Source of the DNA: Sphingosinicella microcystinivorans
GTDB lineage: Bacteria; Pseudomonadota; Alphaproteobacteria; Sphingomonadales; Sphingomonadaceae
Direction of reading: 5' to 3'
Assembly: GCF_027941835.1 (NCBI RefSeq)
Contig: NZ_CP116005.1
Coordinates: 1,379,501 to 1,443,500, forward strand
Length of the DNA: 64,000 nt
Notes under the pieces: model-generated
What the model saw: the letters and a program-made list of their open reading frames with translations, nothing else
Databases searched by the model: none
Told to the model about the DNA's origin: nothing
Translations under genes and position numbers: made by a program
Shown: positions 17,896 to 28,834 of the stretch, piece by piece
How positions within the stretch are numbered: the stretch's first letter is position 1
Layout: each line of letters opens with the position of its first letter

Positions 17896-19393
17896 AGCCT
17901 CGCAGCAGATCATAGCGGGCACAGTCGGCGAGCGGAGGATGCTGCAGCATCCGGTCTTCCGAAGTGACGATGCTGTGGGGTGTCGCCGGCTCGCGGCGCC
18001 GGGAGAGGATGTTGAGGATCAGCTCGTCGCTGGCCGTTCCGTTCGCCAACGCTTCGCGCACGGCAGCCTCTACCGGCTCCAGGCCATCGGTGAGCACCGC
18101 CGAGAGGACCCGCACGAACCTGCGATCGGCCTCGTCCCCGGTGCCGAGCCTTCGCCGTAATCGGTGCAGGGCGGGCGGCAGATCCCAGTCCTGGAACGGT
18201 GCGCCGTTACGCAGCGCGCCGGGCTTGTGCGCGAGGACCGGCAGATAATGCCAGGGATCGTATATCGTGCGGTTCCGACCGAAGTGGCGCTCATGCTCCC
18301 CGACGATCGCATCGCCGCAGCGTATGACGATGCGATCGGCATAGGAGCGCACCTGAACGGTCCGGCGTGCGGCCGTCGACATGACCGAGTAGCGGTTGCG
18401 ATCGAAGCTGATGAGGCAGGTGCCGGTGACGGCATGCTCGCTCTCATGGAAGCCGTCGAACGGTGCCAGGATCGGCTGCAGGGCCGGTCGCTCCATATCC
18501 AGCGCCTCGGCGACGGTAATATCCCCGCGTTCGGGATGGGCATGATGCTCGGCCCAGCGCCGGCACTCGGCCTCCAGCCACCCGTTGAGCTCGGCCAGGC
18601 TGGCGAACCGGAGTCGCGGCTGGAAGAAGCGGCCTCGGATCGTCTGGACCTGCTGCTCGACCTGGCCCTTCTCCCATCCCGCCGCCGGCGAGCAGGCGGT
18701 CGGCTCGACCATGTAATGATCGGTCATGATCAGGAAGCGGCGGTTGAACACACGCTCCTTGCCGGTGAACACGGCCGTCACCGCCGTCTTCATATTATCG
18801 TAGATACCGCGTCGCGGCACACCGCCGAAGAACGCGAACGCCCGGGCATGGGCATCGAACAGCATCTCCTGGCCCTCGCGCGGATAGGCTCGGACATAGG
18901 GTGCGCGCGAGTCGCAGAGACGCATATGCGCCACCTTCACCCGCATCGGCTTGCCGGCGATCTCCACATCCTCGTGGCTCCAGTCGAACTGGTAGGCCTC
19001 ACCCGGCTGGAAGGTCATCGGGATGAACGCCGGTGCGCCTTCGCCAGCATCCTTCCGCCGCGCAGCACGCCAGCGCGCCGCATAGCGGCGCACCGCATCA
19101 TAGGATCCATCGAACCCCTCGCGCACCAGCAGGTCATGGATACGCGTCATCCGTAGCCGATCGCGGCGGCCGCGACCTTCGTTCTCCTCAAGCAGCGCAT
19201 CGAGACGATCCTGATAAGGACCGATCCGCGGCAGCGGCTGGACTTTGCGCTGATAGTTGAACGCCGCCTCCGGCGACCGGATCGCTTTGCGGACGACCTT
19301 CCGCGACAAACGAAGGTCACGAGCGATCGCCTTGATCGCCTTACCCGCTGCATGCTCACGCCGAATCCGAACCACTGTCTCCACGATCAACAT
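17879..19393 (-). CDS. istA: IS21 transposase IstA
   Basis: This 504-aa DDE transposase of the IS21 family has an N-terminal helix-turn-helix ([20 protein letters not shown]). The catalytic triad lies in [12 protein letters not shown] (D), [10 protein letters not shown] (D) and [11 protein letters not shown] (E), and a C-terminal beta-barrel-type domain contains [10 protein letters not shown]. Length and order match active family members, with no frameshift seen. It inserted in antisense orientation into the recombinase gene. Confidence 0.93.
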   Translation of the reverse strand: MLIVETVVRIRREHAAGKAIKAIARDLRLSRKVVRKAIRSPEAAFNYQRKVQPLPRIGPYQDRLDALLEENEGRGRRDRLRMTRIHDLLVREGFDGSYDAVRRYAARWRAARRKDAGEGAPAFIPMTFQPGEAYQFDWSHEDVEIAGKPMRVKVAHMRLCDSRAPYVRAYPREGQEMLFDAHARAFAFFGGVPRRGIYDNMKTAVTAVFTGKERVFNRRFLIMTDHYMVEPTACSPAAGWEKGQVEQQVQTIRGRFFQPRLRFASLAELNGWLEAECRRWAEHHAHPERGDITVAEALDMERPALQPILAPFDGFHESEHAVTGTCLISFDRNRYSVMSTAARRTVQVRSYADRIVIRCGDAIVGEHERHFGRNRTIYDPWHYLPVLAHKPGALRNGAPFQDWDLPPALHRLRRRLGTGDEADRRFVRVLSAVLTDGLEPVEAAVREALANGTASDELILNILSRRREPATPHSIVTSEDRMLQHPPLADCARYDLLRGYDAAA

Positions 19394-19508
19394 CCCGTTC
19401 TCGCCAACTGATCAAAACCAGTCGGCCGACTAAATCCCCGGGATGAAGGGGTCCTTTTTGCACGCCGATCACCCCACGAAGGGGGTGCCTATTGCACGCT
19501 GATCCTCA

Positions 19509-19516
19509 ACCGTTCG
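19509..19516. repeat. 8-bp target-site duplication, right copy
   Basis: ACCGTTCG follows directly on the CTCA end of the IS21 element and matches the left copy exactly. Confidence 0.9.
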
Positions 19517-20664
19517 TGCGTATCCCGGCGCCGGAACCCATCGGCAAGCGCGCCGTGCAGTGGACCGACTTTCCGCAGTCTCTCCAGGACGAAATCGCTG
19601 TCTACAGTAAACGGGCCCTGGAACAGGTTGAGTTCGATGACGATCGCCGCCCGATCAAACCCGTCACGCTCGACAATTATCTGACTCGGTTGCGCGTGCT
19701 GCTTTCAGCATTGGTGGACGACGGTGTCCCCGCGGGCCATTTCACATCGCTTCAGACGGTGATCGACCCTGATATGCTCAGGCGCGGGCTCGAAGCGCGG
19801 CTGGGAGCAAGAAAGCTCGATGATCGGGCGCGCAAGGACATGCACGGCATGATAGTCGCCGCGCTCAGCATCGCCCATCACCTGAAGACCGGCGATGACC
19901 AGCGTAACCGGATCCGCAAGCTGGAAAAGAAGGTCCGTTTTACGGCCACCGGCATGTGCGAGAAGAACAGAGAACGGCTGGCACCGTTGCTCGACCCCAG
20001 GGTCCGCAGGCGGCTGCTCAATCTTCCCTATGTAGTTGCCGATGAGCTTAGCGGAATCCTGGAGCCCACCGTCAGACAGGCCCAGCGCATGCAGATGGCG
20101 GCCGGGCTTGGCGTACTCCTTCAGGTTCCGATGCGTGTCCGCAACCTTGCAGAGCTCGATTTCTGCAAGGACATCCTGCCGCCCATCGCCGGAAAGATCG
20201 GTAAATGGCGCATCGCGGTCGCCGCCGATGATGTGAAGAACAAGGTTCCCATCGATGCCGAGTTTGATAACGCTCTTGGCAGGCTGCTCGATCGCTATGT
20301 GAATGTCTTCCGTCCCGTGCTCCTGAACGGAAATGCCACCACCAGTCTATTCATTGGCCAGTCGGGCACGCCCAAGGGGCCATCCGCTCTGTCGAAGCAG
20401 TTGGCCGCGTTCGTCAGGCGCGAGGTCGGCGTCACCATTCATTCCCATCTGCTTCGGCATTTTGCCGCCCATCTCTGGCTCATAGCTCATCCGGGCGACT
20501 ACGAGACTGCGCGCCGCCTGCTGGGCCACAAGAAGATCCAGACGACCATTCAGTTCTACCAGGGCCTGGAGAACGACAATGCGTTCGCCCGCTACGATGC
20601 TCTTCTCGATCACATGCGGAGGGATGACGGTGCCGGCTCCTCTCATTGGGAGGACAGGCTGTGA
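19517..20664 (+). pseudogene. tyrosine recombinase 1, 3' portion with catalytic domain
   Basis: This holds the catalytic half of the split recombinase. Box I arginine lies in VPMRVRNLAEL, box II in HSHLLRHFAAHLW (HxxR), then GHKKIQTTIQFY with the second His and the nucleophilic Tyr. A short frame from an ATG inside the IS21 terminus could still produce about 390 aa containing this domain, so residual activity is conceivable. Its stop overlaps the GTG of the next recombinase, so the two genes form one operon. Confidence 0.85.
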
Positions 20665-21713
20665 CCCGAAGGCCATTTCCATCGCTCAAGGTCGAACAAT
20701 GGCCCGAGCACGACCGCAGGCTCTGGCAGAAGGCGCATCTGGCAAGCGGCCCGTTCGATGACGATGGACTGGCCGCGCGCTGGCGCCCGGCCACACTCAG
20801 GGGCTGTGAGCGGGGCTATGGCGTCTGGCTTCGCTGGCTTGAGGATGCTGGGCAACTCGATCCCGCGCTGCACCCTTGCGACCGCATCTCCCGGAAGCGG
20901 ATCAAGGCCTTCCTTGACAGCTACAGGGTAGGCCGGGCCGAATCTACGGTGGCCGGAACGATGCGCGATATCGCCTATGTGCTGCGTGCCTGTGCGCCGC
21001 CGGATGGCGTCGACTGGCTCACGAAACTCGCCCACAGGATGGTGAACACAGCAAGGCCGAGCCGTCCCAAGCTGCCCCGCATGGCCAGGGTGAAGGACAT
21101 TATTGACCTTTCCGACAGCCTGATGAACGAAGGGCTGGAGAAACTCCGCAACGGGAAACGCAGCGGAGCGCCGCTTTACCGCGACGGCCTGATCATCGGC
21201 CTGCTGATCAGCCGCCCCTGGCGACGGTGCAATCTTGCCGATCTCCGGCTCGGCCGGAGCGTGTTCGTCGACGATCTCGGGGCGCGTGTCAGCATCCCCA
21301 AAGAGGAAACGAAGAAGGGCGTCGCGTTCCATGGCTATATACCCAAACGGCTTGAGCCGGCACTGTTCACCTATCTGGATATGGTCCGCCCGGTCCTTCT
21401 GAAAGGCGCCGCAGACAATGACGGCTGGCTGTGGATCGGCAGCAGAGGCAGGCGGTTGCCAGCCAACGACATTTCTATCCGTGTGACCCGTACCACGCGC
21501 AAGCACTTCGGCCGGGATCTCTCGCCGCACCTGTTCCGCGACTGCGCCGCCACCGAAGTCGCACTCGAAGACCCGGCACATATCGGCATCACCAAGGCCA
21601 TACTCGGTCATGCGACGCTCACCTCCAGCCAGAAATTCTACAACCAGGCGACGAGCTTTACTGCCTTCTCCCGTTACCGGGATGTCATCCGGAGGTTTCG
21701 GGATGAGGGGTGA
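20661..21713 (+). CDS. tyrosine recombinase 2
   Basis: This roughly 350-aa phage-integrase-family protein has an N-terminal SAM-like domain (FLDSYRVGRAESTVAGT) and a catalytic domain with SRPWRRCNLADL (Arg I), LSPHLFRDCAATEV (HxxR) and LGHATLTSSQKFYNQA (His and Tyr). I chose the GTG that overlaps the previous stop (GTGA) because GGGAGGA lies 8 bases upstream; a TTG at 20646 is also in frame. Paired tyrosine recombinases are known from Tn554-like elements (TnpA/TnpB), where both are required. It is intact, but its partner is disrupted, so the pair is probably not fully functional. Confidence 0.88.
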   Translation: MTRRPFPSLKVEQWPEHDRRLWQKAHLASGPFDDDGLAARWRPATLRGCERGYGVWLRWLEDAGQLDPALHPCDRISRKRIKAFLDSYRVGRAESTVAGTMRDIAYVLRACAPPDGVDWLTKLAHRMVNTARPSRPKLPRMARVKDIIDLSDSLMNEGLEKLRNGKRSGAPLYRDGLIIGLLISRPWRRCNLADLRLGRSVFVDDLGARVSIPKEETKKGVAFHGYIPKRLEPALFTYLDMVRPVLLKGAADNDGWLWIGSRGRRLPANDISIRVTRTTRKHFGRDLSPHLFRDCAATEVALEDPAHIGITKAILGHATLTSSQKFYNQATSFTAFSRYRDVIRRFRDEG

Positions 21714-21839
21714 TACGCAGTTAATTGCACAAGATGTAGGTCGCGGCCCGATAGGTCCGGTCCGGGCCGGTTCATCGAGCGTACCGGCTTCACGCATGAC
21801 CTCTGGTTGCGGATCTCCAGCACGCATAGACAATTGGGG

Positions 21840-22064
21840 ATGGACGCCCAGCCTTCCTCCTGCCCCGCACCGAAGCGGACAAACCGGATCATTATCCGGC
21901 GCAGAGCAGCTGTGTCTTCGCCGACGTACGGCGCCCCGGCCAACGGTCAGCGGACACTCGCCAGCGACCTTCCCCCCATCATGCCGGTGCTGCGCGAGGA
22001 GGTTGCGATCCTGCGAGCCCACCTGGGAAGGGAGATCGACGCGATCCTTTTCGGCGAGAAGTGA
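21840..22064 (+). CDS. small hypothetical protein upstream of the serine recombinase
   Basis: This 74-aa frame ends 6 bases before the serine recombinase start. The C-terminal part, MPVLREEVAILRAHLGREID, is a clear amphipathic helix, while the N-terminus is basic and Ser/Pro-rich. The start is uncertain: an in-frame TTG lies at 21807. It may be an accessory factor of the recombinase or a translational leader (inference). I recognise no family. Confidence 0.45.
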   Translation: MDAQPSSCPAPKRTNRIIIRRRAAVSSPTYGAPANGQRTLASDLPPIMPVLREEVAILRAHLGREIDAILFGEK

Positions 22065-22070
22065 TCGATC

Positions 22071-23725
<1,655 letters not shown>

Positions 23726-23795
23726 CGGTTGCCGTTTCGGCGGGCACGCTTAACAAAGCGCGGGCGTGCAGGCCAGCGGGAAAAGCGCGCGTGGC

Positions 23796-24194
23796 CTATT
23801 CGCCCTTGATCGGCGTGTGGGGCACGAACGTTCCGAGCCCGCAGCTGGCGCCGAGCCGAGGTCCGCCGCCCTGCTGCACCACCGTGATGATGTCGGTCGA
23901 GCAGAGCTGCGACAGCGACGTCGCGTAGGTGAAGGCTTCCTCGAAGCCGAGCGAGGGGCACGGGTGCGGTAGCGTGTTCCGAAGGACACGGCCGTCGCGC
24001 ATGTGGAAGTCGATGGTCGAATCGTCGACGACCTTCGTGTTCCTGATCGCGGCGAGGCCGACGCAGCGTTCGCCGATCGCGGCCTCCGGCGCAGGCGCTG
24101 CGGCGGGTTCCGCGGGGGGCTCGGGCGCCGAGCAGGCAGCGAGCGCCAGCGCGGCGGCGAGCGCGGCGCTGAGGGAGGGGCTGGACAGTGTCAT
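23796..24194 (-). CDS. small lipoprotein (DUF6491-like)
   Basis: This 132-aa exported protein has a signal peptide ending in a lipobox ([11 protein letters not shown]), then an Ala/Pro-rich linker of about 20 residues. A small domain follows with paired cysteines: [39 protein letters not shown] and [10 protein letters not shown]. The pattern resembles DUF6491 lipoproteins found in sphingomonads and other proteobacteria; no reaction is known. The lower bound of the gene leaves only ~70 bp to the tRNA. The start is placed at MTLSSPS, the first ATG giving a proper signal peptide. Confidence 0.7.
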   Translation of the reverse strand: MTLSSPSLSAALAAALALAACSAPEPPAEPAAAPAPEAAIGERCVGLAAIRNTKVVDDSTIDFHMRDGRVLRNTLPHPCPSLGFEEAFTYATSLSQLCSTDIITVVQQGGGPRLGASCGLGTFVPHTPIKGE

Positions 24195-24345
24195 GGGGGA
24201 AGTCTCCGCGCAGGGTGACTTGCCGGACCGCCCCCCACAAGGCGGGTTCGCGGTCCGGCGGTACGCAAACGCTACAATGTCACGATGTGAACCGTTCATA
24301 GCGCCTGCATCTGAACGCGAAGTGAATCGCGTATCGCTGTCATGC

Positions 24346-24981
24346 TCATGCCGCCGTCTTCGCCTCGTATTCGCATTCGTTCACCACCGGGCAGCGCCAG
24401 CATTCGGGTCTGCGGGCCTTGCAGATGTGGCGGCCGAGCAGGATGAGCCAGTGGTGCGCGTGGCGGCGGTAGGGCTTCGGAATCGCCGTCTCCAGCTTCA
24501 GCTCGACGGCGAGCGGCGTCTTGCCCGGCGCGAGCCCGGTACGGTTGGAGACGCGGAAGACGTGCGTGTCGACCGCGAAGGTTTCCTCCCCGAAGGCGAC
24601 GTTGAGCACCACGTTCGCCGTCTTGCGGCCGACGCCGGGCAGCGCCTCCAGGCTCGCCCGGTCGTGGGGAACCCTGCCGCCATGCTTTTCGAGCAGGATC
24701 CCGGAAAGCGCGATCACGTTCGCGGCCTTGGCGTTGTAGAGGCCGATCGTCCTGATGTGCTGCTTCAGGCCCGCCTCGCCGAGCGCGACCATCGCGGCCG
24801 GGTCCCGGACCTGCTGAAACAACGCCTTCGTGGCCTTGTTGACGCCCGCGTCGGTCGCCTGCGCGGAAAGCACGACGGCGACGAGCAGCGTGTAGTCGTT
24901 CACATAGTCGAGCTCGGTTTCGGGCGCGGGGTCCGCTTCGGCGAGATGGTCGAAAAATCGCTTGATCGTCTGCGGCTTCAT
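24346..24981 (-). CDS. nth: endonuclease III (DNA glycosylase/AP lyase)
   Basis: This 211-aa base-excision repair enzyme removes oxidised pyrimidines and nicks the abasic site. The helix-hairpin-helix LEALPGVGRKTANVV carries the catalytic lysine, the catalytic Asp lies in FAVDTHVFRVSNR, and the [4Fe-4S] cluster motif CKARRPECWRCPVVNEC is complete. The start at MKPQTIKRFF is preceded by GAGGAGG. The full family length is present. It is divergent from the DUF2244 gene, with about 50 bp between their starts. Confidence 0.96.
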   Translation of the reverse strand: MKPQTIKRFFDHLAEADPAPETELDYVNDYTLLVAVVLSAQATDAGVNKATKALFQQVRDPAAMVALGEAGLKQHIRTIGLYNAKAANVIALSGILLEKHGGRVPHDRASLEALPGVGRKTANVVLNVAFGEETFAVDTHVFRVSNRTGLAPGKTPLAVELKLETAIPKPYRRHAHHWLILLGRHICKARRPECWRCPVVNECEYEAKTAA

Positions 24982-25030
24982 GCCTCCTCGCCTACCGCAC
25001 CCGCCCGCGTATTGGTAGAGTGGAAGCCCC

Positions 25031-25477
25031 ATGACGACGCTCGACCTGAAGCTGATGCCTCCGCCGCCGCTCGGCGCGCGTCCGGCGCTGTGGATCGTCG
25101 GCGGCACCGGGCTTGTCATGCTGCTCGCCTCGGCGCGCTTCATCGTGCTCGGCGCGTGGCCGATCCTGCCGTTCGTGGTCGTCGACCTTGCGCTGCTCGT
25201 CTGGGCGTTCCGCGCGGCGGCGCGTGCCTCCCGCGCCTACGAGCGCGTGCGGCTCGATGCCTCGGGGCTGCTCTACAGCCGTGTCGCGGCGGACGGCAGC
25301 GCGCGCGAGTTCCGGCTGGAGCCGCTGTTCACCCGCGTCGAGCTGGAGGCGCTGAGCCCGCCCGAAAACCGGCTCTGGCTCGGCGAGCGCGGCCACCGGC
25401 TTCTCGTCGGCCGCTTCCTCAGCCCGCGCGAGCGGCAGGAGGTCTATGCCGTGCTGAAGCGCGCGCTGGCCCGTTAA
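25031..25477 (+). CDS. DUF2244 membrane protein
   Basis: This 148-aa protein has two N-terminal membrane helices (PALWIVGGTGLVMLLASARF and WPILPFVVVDLALLVWAF). A cytoplasmic domain follows with the DUF2244 pattern YERVRLDASGLLYSRV and RLWLGERGHRLLVGRFLSP. The family is common in alphaproteobacteria and has no assigned reaction; some copies neighbour respiratory or cobalamin genes. It converges on dapB with only 10 bp between the stops. Confidence 0.82.
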   Translation: MTTLDLKLMPPPPLGARPALWIVGGTGLVMLLASARFIVLGAWPILPFVVVDLALLVWAFRAAARASRAYERVRLDASGLLYSRVAADGSAREFRLEPLFTRVELEALSPPENRLWLGERGHRLLVGRFLSPRERQEVYAVLKRALAR

Positions 25478-25487
25478 GCTATTGATG

Positions 25488-26285
25488 CTAAAGCCCGAGC
25501 ACCTCGTTCATCGTGTAGCGCCCGGCGGGCTTGCCGGCGAGCCACAGCGCTGCGCGCACGGCGCCGCGCGCGAAGATCTCGCGCGATTCGGCGCGGTGGC
25601 CGAGCTCGATGCGCTCGCCGTCCGCGGCCAGGATCACCATGTGGTCGCCCGCCACCGATCCGCCGCGCAGCGACGCGAAGCCGATCTCGCCGACCTTGCG
25701 GGCTGCGTTTGCGCCCGCCCGGCCGTTTACGGCGGCGCTTGCCAGTTTCACGGCCCGGCCCGCCGCGGCGGCCTCGCCGAGCATCAGCGCGGTGCCGGAG
25801 GGCGCATCGACCTTGTGGCGATGGTGCATCTCGGCGATCTCGATGTCCCAGTCGTCGCCGAGGCGGCTTGCGGTCTCCCTGACCAGCGCGGCGAGCATGG
25901 TGACGCCGAGGCTGGTGTTCGCGGTCTGCAGCACCGGAATCGTCTTCGCCGCCTCGTCGATCAGCCTGTGGTGCTTCGGCGTGAGGCCCGTGGTGCCGAT
26001 CACGATGCCGCACGCCGCGTCGCACGCGGCGGTGAGATTCTCCTCCAGCGCATCCGGCGTCGTGAAGTCGACGAGCACGTCGGCGCTGTGCGCGAGCGCC
26101 AGCGTGTTCGCGCAGATGACGAGGCTGGGGGCGATGCTGCGGCCCATCGCCGGATGGCCGGGCTTCTCGGCGGCCCCGGCCAGCACGGCCTCTTTCGTGT
26201 CGAGCACGCGCGCGATGATGCTCTGCCCCATGCGCCCGCCCGCGCCGAGGACGCCGATCCGTGCCACACCGCCACGCTTCGCCAT
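25488..26285 (-). CDS. dapB: 4-hydroxy-tetrahydrodipicolinate reductase
   Basis: This 265-aa enzyme of the diaminopimelate pathway reduces HTPA with NAD(P)H, feeding lysine and peptidoglycan synthesis. It shows the N-terminal nucleotide loop IGVLGAGGRMGQ, the FTTPDA segment, and the active-site region EMHHRHKVDAPSGTAL. The C-terminus ends with the family's YTMNEVLGL. The start at MAKRGGVARIG gives the standard N-terminus; the frame is open slightly further upstream. It is divergent from the sirtuin gene, with 70 bp between starts. Confidence 0.96.
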   Translation of the reverse strand: MAKRGGVARIGVLGAGGRMGQSIIARVLDTKEAVLAGAAEKPGHPAMGRSIAPSLVICANTLALAHSADVLVDFTTPDALEENLTAACDAACGIVIGTTGLTPKHHRLIDEAAKTIPVLQTANTSLGVTMLAALVRETASRLGDDWDIEIAEMHHRHKVDAPSGTALMLGEAAAAGRAVKLASAAVNGRAGANAARKVGEIGFASLRGGSVAGDHMVILAADGERIELGHRAESREIFARGAVRAALWLAGKPAGRYTMNEVLGL

Positions 26286-26355
26286 AACTCTTGAACCCCT
26301 TGAACGCCGATGCGAAGGCGTATCTCTGGCCAATCGGGGAGCGGTGCGCAAGGTC

Positions 26356-27066
26356 ATGCGAGGGACGGGGTTTCAAAGCATCGTCGTGCTCACGGGCGCG
26401 GGCATTTCGGCGGAAAGCGGCGTGCCCACCTTCCGCGGGCCGGACGGCCTGTGGGAAGGCCACCGCATCGAGGACGTGGCGACGCCGCAGGCGTTCCACC
26501 GCGATCCGGCGCTGGTGCAGGCGTTCTACGACGCCCGCCGCGCTGCGCTCGCCCGTGTCGAGCCGAACGCCGCGCACCGCGCGCTGGCGTGGCTCGATGC
26601 GGAATGGCCGGGCGACCTGCTGATTGTTACGCAGAACGTCGACGACCTTCACGAGCGCGCGGGCGCGGCGCGCATGGTGCACATGCACGGCGAGCTGAAG
26701 CGCGCCTTCTGCCTCGCCTGCGGCGAGCGGCAGGCGGCGCCGGACACGCTGTCGGACGGCCCGGCGTGCGCCCGCTGCGGCGCGCACGGGCGGCTTCGGC
26801 CCGACATCGTCTGGTTCGGTGAGATGCCCTATCACATGGACCGGATCGAGGCGGCGCTCGCCGCGTGCGACCTGTTCGTCTCGATCGGCACCTCGGGCGC
26901 GGTCTATCCGGCGGCGGGGTTCGTGCAGGGCGCGCGGCACTACGGCGCGCATACGCTGGAGATCAACCTCGAGCCGTCCGAGGGCACGCATGTCTTCCAC
27001 GAGGCGCGCCACGGCCGCGCGGGCGACCTCGTGCCGCTCTGGGTCGGCGCGCTTCTAGAGGGCTGA
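26356..27066 (+). CDS. cobB: NAD-dependent protein deacylase (sirtuin)
   Basis: This roughly 236-aa sirtuin removes acyl groups from lysines using NAD. Visible motifs are LTGAGISAESGVPTFRG (NAD site), QNVDDLHERAG, the catalytic His in HMHGELKR, the zinc cysteines FCLACGE and CARCGAH, and SIGTSGAVYPAAGF. The ATG at MRGTGFQS is used; an in-frame GTG four codons earlier is possible. Its 3' end overlaps the convergent metallopeptidase gene by 12 bp. Substrate range (acetyl versus succinyl) cannot be fixed by eye; the symbol is by family. Confidence 0.93.
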   Translation: MRGTGFQSIVVLTGAGISAESGVPTFRGPDGLWEGHRIEDVATPQAFHRDPALVQAFYDARRAALARVEPNAAHRALAWLDAEWPGDLLIVTQNVDDLHERAGAARMVHMHGELKRAFCLACGERQAAPDTLSDGPACARCGAHGRLRPDIVWFGEMPYHMDRIEAALAACDLFVSIGTSGAVYPAAGFVQGARHYGAHTLEINLEPSEGTHVFHEARHGRAGDLVPLWVGALLEG

Positions 27067-27465
27067 TTCCTCGATCCGGTGCATGTCCTCGTCGGAGAGG
27101 CCGAAATGGTGCCCCACCTCGTGCACCAGCACGTGCGTCACGATATGCTCGAGGCTCTCCTCGCCCTCCGCCCACAGGTCGAGGATCGGGCGCCGGTAGA
27201 GATAGACGGTATCGGGGAGCGCCCCAGAAACATCCACGGAGCGTCCCACCGCGTGGCCCTGATAGAGGCCGAGCAGGTCGAACTCGCTCTCCAGCTCCAT
27301 GTCGCGGCACACGTCCTCGTCGGGAAAGTCCTCGATGCGCAGCACCACCGCGCCGAGGTGGGTCTGGAACAGTACGGGCAGCCGCGCGATGGCGGCGCGC
27401 GCCAGCGCCTCGATGTCATCGAGCGACGGCGCAAAGGTTTGACGGACGGCCATGCCCCACGACAT
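27055..27465 (-). CDS. zincin-like metallopeptidase family protein
   Basis: This 136-aa protein has the HExxH zinc motif in VLVHEVGHHFGLSDEDMHRI near the C-terminus, with the third ligand Asp about six residues on. This is the pattern of the minigluzincin-like family once called DUF1025. The substrate is unknown. An alternative ATG lies four codons downstream (MAVRQTF). The last codons overlap the end of the sirtuin gene in convergent orientation. Confidence 0.88.
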   Translation of the reverse strand: MSWGMAVRQTFAPSLDDIEALARAAIARLPVLFQTHLGAVVLRIEDFPDEDVCRDMELESEFDLLGLYQGHAVGRSVDVSGALPDTVYLYRRPILDLWAEGEESLEHIVTHVLVHEVGHHFGLSDEDMHRIEESAL

Positions 27466-27503
27466 AGGAGGATGCGCCCCGCCGCGCCAGCAGGAGGACA
27501 GCG

Positions 27504-27788
27504 ATGGTGAAGAAACTTTCGGATTCCGAGCGCGCGGCGCTGCTTCCGGCCCTGCCTGCGTGGACGCTCGACGAAGCGCGCGACGGCATCGCCCGCAGCT
27601 TCCGCTTCCGCGATTTCGTCGAGGCGTTCGGCTTCATGAGCCGGGTGGCGCTCCTTGCCGAGAAGGCGGACCACCACCCGGAATGGTCAAACGTGTGGAA
27701 CCGCGTCGACATCCTGCTCACCACGCACGACGCGGGCGGACTCTCGATGCGCGACATCGAGATGGCGCGGGCGATCGACGCGCTCTGA
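27504..27788 (+). CDS. phhB: pterin-4a-carbinolamine dehydratase
   Basis: This 94-aa protein recycles tetrahydropterin by dehydrating 4a-hydroxytetrahydropterin. The catalytic motif [17 protein letters not shown] is intact and the length is typical. AGGAGGACAGCG gives a strong ribosome site. No phenylalanine hydroxylase gene is adjacent, so the role may instead be in pterin or molybdopterin housekeeping. Confidence 0.94.
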   Translation: MVKKLSDSERAALLPALPAWTLDEARDGIARSFRFRDFVEAFGFMSRVALLAEKADHHPEWSNVWNRVDILLTTHDAGGLSMRDIEMARAIDAL

Positions 27789-27807
27789 GGGTGCTGTTTC
27801 GCGGGCG

Positions 27808-28806
27808 CTATTTCGCCAGCGCGATCGCCTGCCCGCGCACCGGCTCGCCGTCCCGCACCGGTCGTCCGTCGACGAGCATGTCGCGGAAGTTCGCCGGAAG
27901 GCCGGTGCCGGCATCGGCGAAGGTCGCGCCCGTCTGCAGGTGGAAATGGATGTGCGGTTCGGACGTGCGGCCGCTGTTGCCGCAGAGGCCGAGCGCCTGC
28001 CCCGCCTTCACCGTGTCGCCTGTCTTCACCTTCGTCGATCCGCGTTGCAGGTGCGCGACGAGCGAGTGCCGATCGGGTCCGTGGCGGACGATCACGTGGT
28101 TGCCCGCCGCTTCCTTCGCGCCGAGGTCGCCGATCGGCATGTCGGGCAGCCCGTCGACGGCCTCGGTGACGACGCCGTCCGCCACCGCAAGCACCGGCTC
28201 GCCCCAGCAGTAGTAGGACGCGTGCTCATTCGCGGGGCCGGAGAAGCTCTTGCCGTCCTTCACCACCAGCAGGTCGAACGCATAGGTCTGCGCGGGGGCC
28301 ACCATGTGGTAGTTGCGGGCGAGGTTGCGCCCGCCCCAGAAGGTGAACCACGTCCCCGCGCGCGGCGTCGCGAACGGCGGGCGGACGGGCACGCCGGTGC
28401 CCGCGGCGGGTGCGGGCGGCGGCGGAGACGACGGCTGCACAGTCGCGGCCGCCACCGTGCCCTTGTCGTCCCACACGATCGTGGTCATGGCGGCGGGCGC
28501 GCGTTCATAGGCGGCGAGGCGCTGGTAGAAGGTCAGGCCGTTGACGGTCATCTCGACCTCGTCGAACACGTTCGTCTGCTTGCCCATCTGCGCATCGACC
28601 GCAGCCGAGAAGGCGGCCGGACCGCCCCCTGCGTCGATCTTCGCCTTGAGGTCGGGAGATGCCGCCGCGGCAAGCGCGGCCACGCTTTCGGCGGAGGACC
28701 AGTCGGAGACGGCGCGTCCCCGCTCGGTGATGGAGCCCGTTTGCCCGGCGCTCGCCGCTGCGCTGACGGTGACGGCCATCACGGCCGCGATCATGGAATA
28801 GTGCAA
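27808..28806 (-). CDS. secreted M23-type peptidase (LytM domain)
   Basis: This 332-aa protein has a signal peptide ending near ASA-GQT. An N-terminal region of about 110 residues resembles a DUF3887-like or substrate-binding module, followed by a Pro-rich linker (PSSPPPPAPAAG) and a C-terminal peptidase M23 domain. Zinc-site motifs are visible: AGNHVIVRHGP, SLVAHLQRGS and SEPHIHFHLQ. It probably cuts peptidoglycan cross-links in the periplasm or acts as an LytM factor. It lies just downstream of the membrane protein and ECF sigma factor on the same strand, so it may belong to their regulon. Confidence 0.87.
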   Translation of the reverse strand: MHYSMIAAVMAVTVSAAASAGQTGSITERGRAVSDWSSAESVAALAAAASPDLKAKIDAGGGPAAFSAAVDAQMGKQTNVFDEVEMTVNGLTFYQRLAAYERAPAAMTTIVWDDKGTVAAATVQPSSPPPPAPAAGTGVPVRPPFATPRAGTWFTFWGGRNLARNYHMVAPAQTYAFDLLVVKDGKSFSGPANEHASYYCWGEPVLAVADGVVTEAVDGLPDMPIGDLGAKEAAGNHVIVRHGPDRHSLVAHLQRGSTKVKTGDTVKAGQALGLCGNSGRTSEPHIHFHLQTGATFADAGTGLPANFRDMLVDGRPVRDGEPVRGQAIALAK

Positions 28807-28834
28807 GATAACGCTCCTTCTGCTTGTCGGTCGG

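Larger units (their letters stand above)
16986..19508 (-). mobile_element. complete IS21-family insertion sequence, 2523 bp
   Basis: The element starts TGTCAAACGGCGTTCAA and ends TTGCACGCTGATCCTCA, so both tips are TG...CA. Each end carries two copies of a repeat of the type GCGTNCAAAAGGGACCCCC, the multiple terminal sites bound by IstA. It encodes istA and istB on the minus strand and is flanked by the exact duplication ACCGTTCG. All parts needed for transposition appear intact. The exact duplication suggests a fairly recent insertion. Confidence 0.92.

Noticed and set aside
25474-27012. A 512-codon minus-strand frame across dapB and the sirtuin gene
   Set aside because: Arg/Ala-rich composition, no motifs; it mirrors dapB and the sirtuin, which have clear families.
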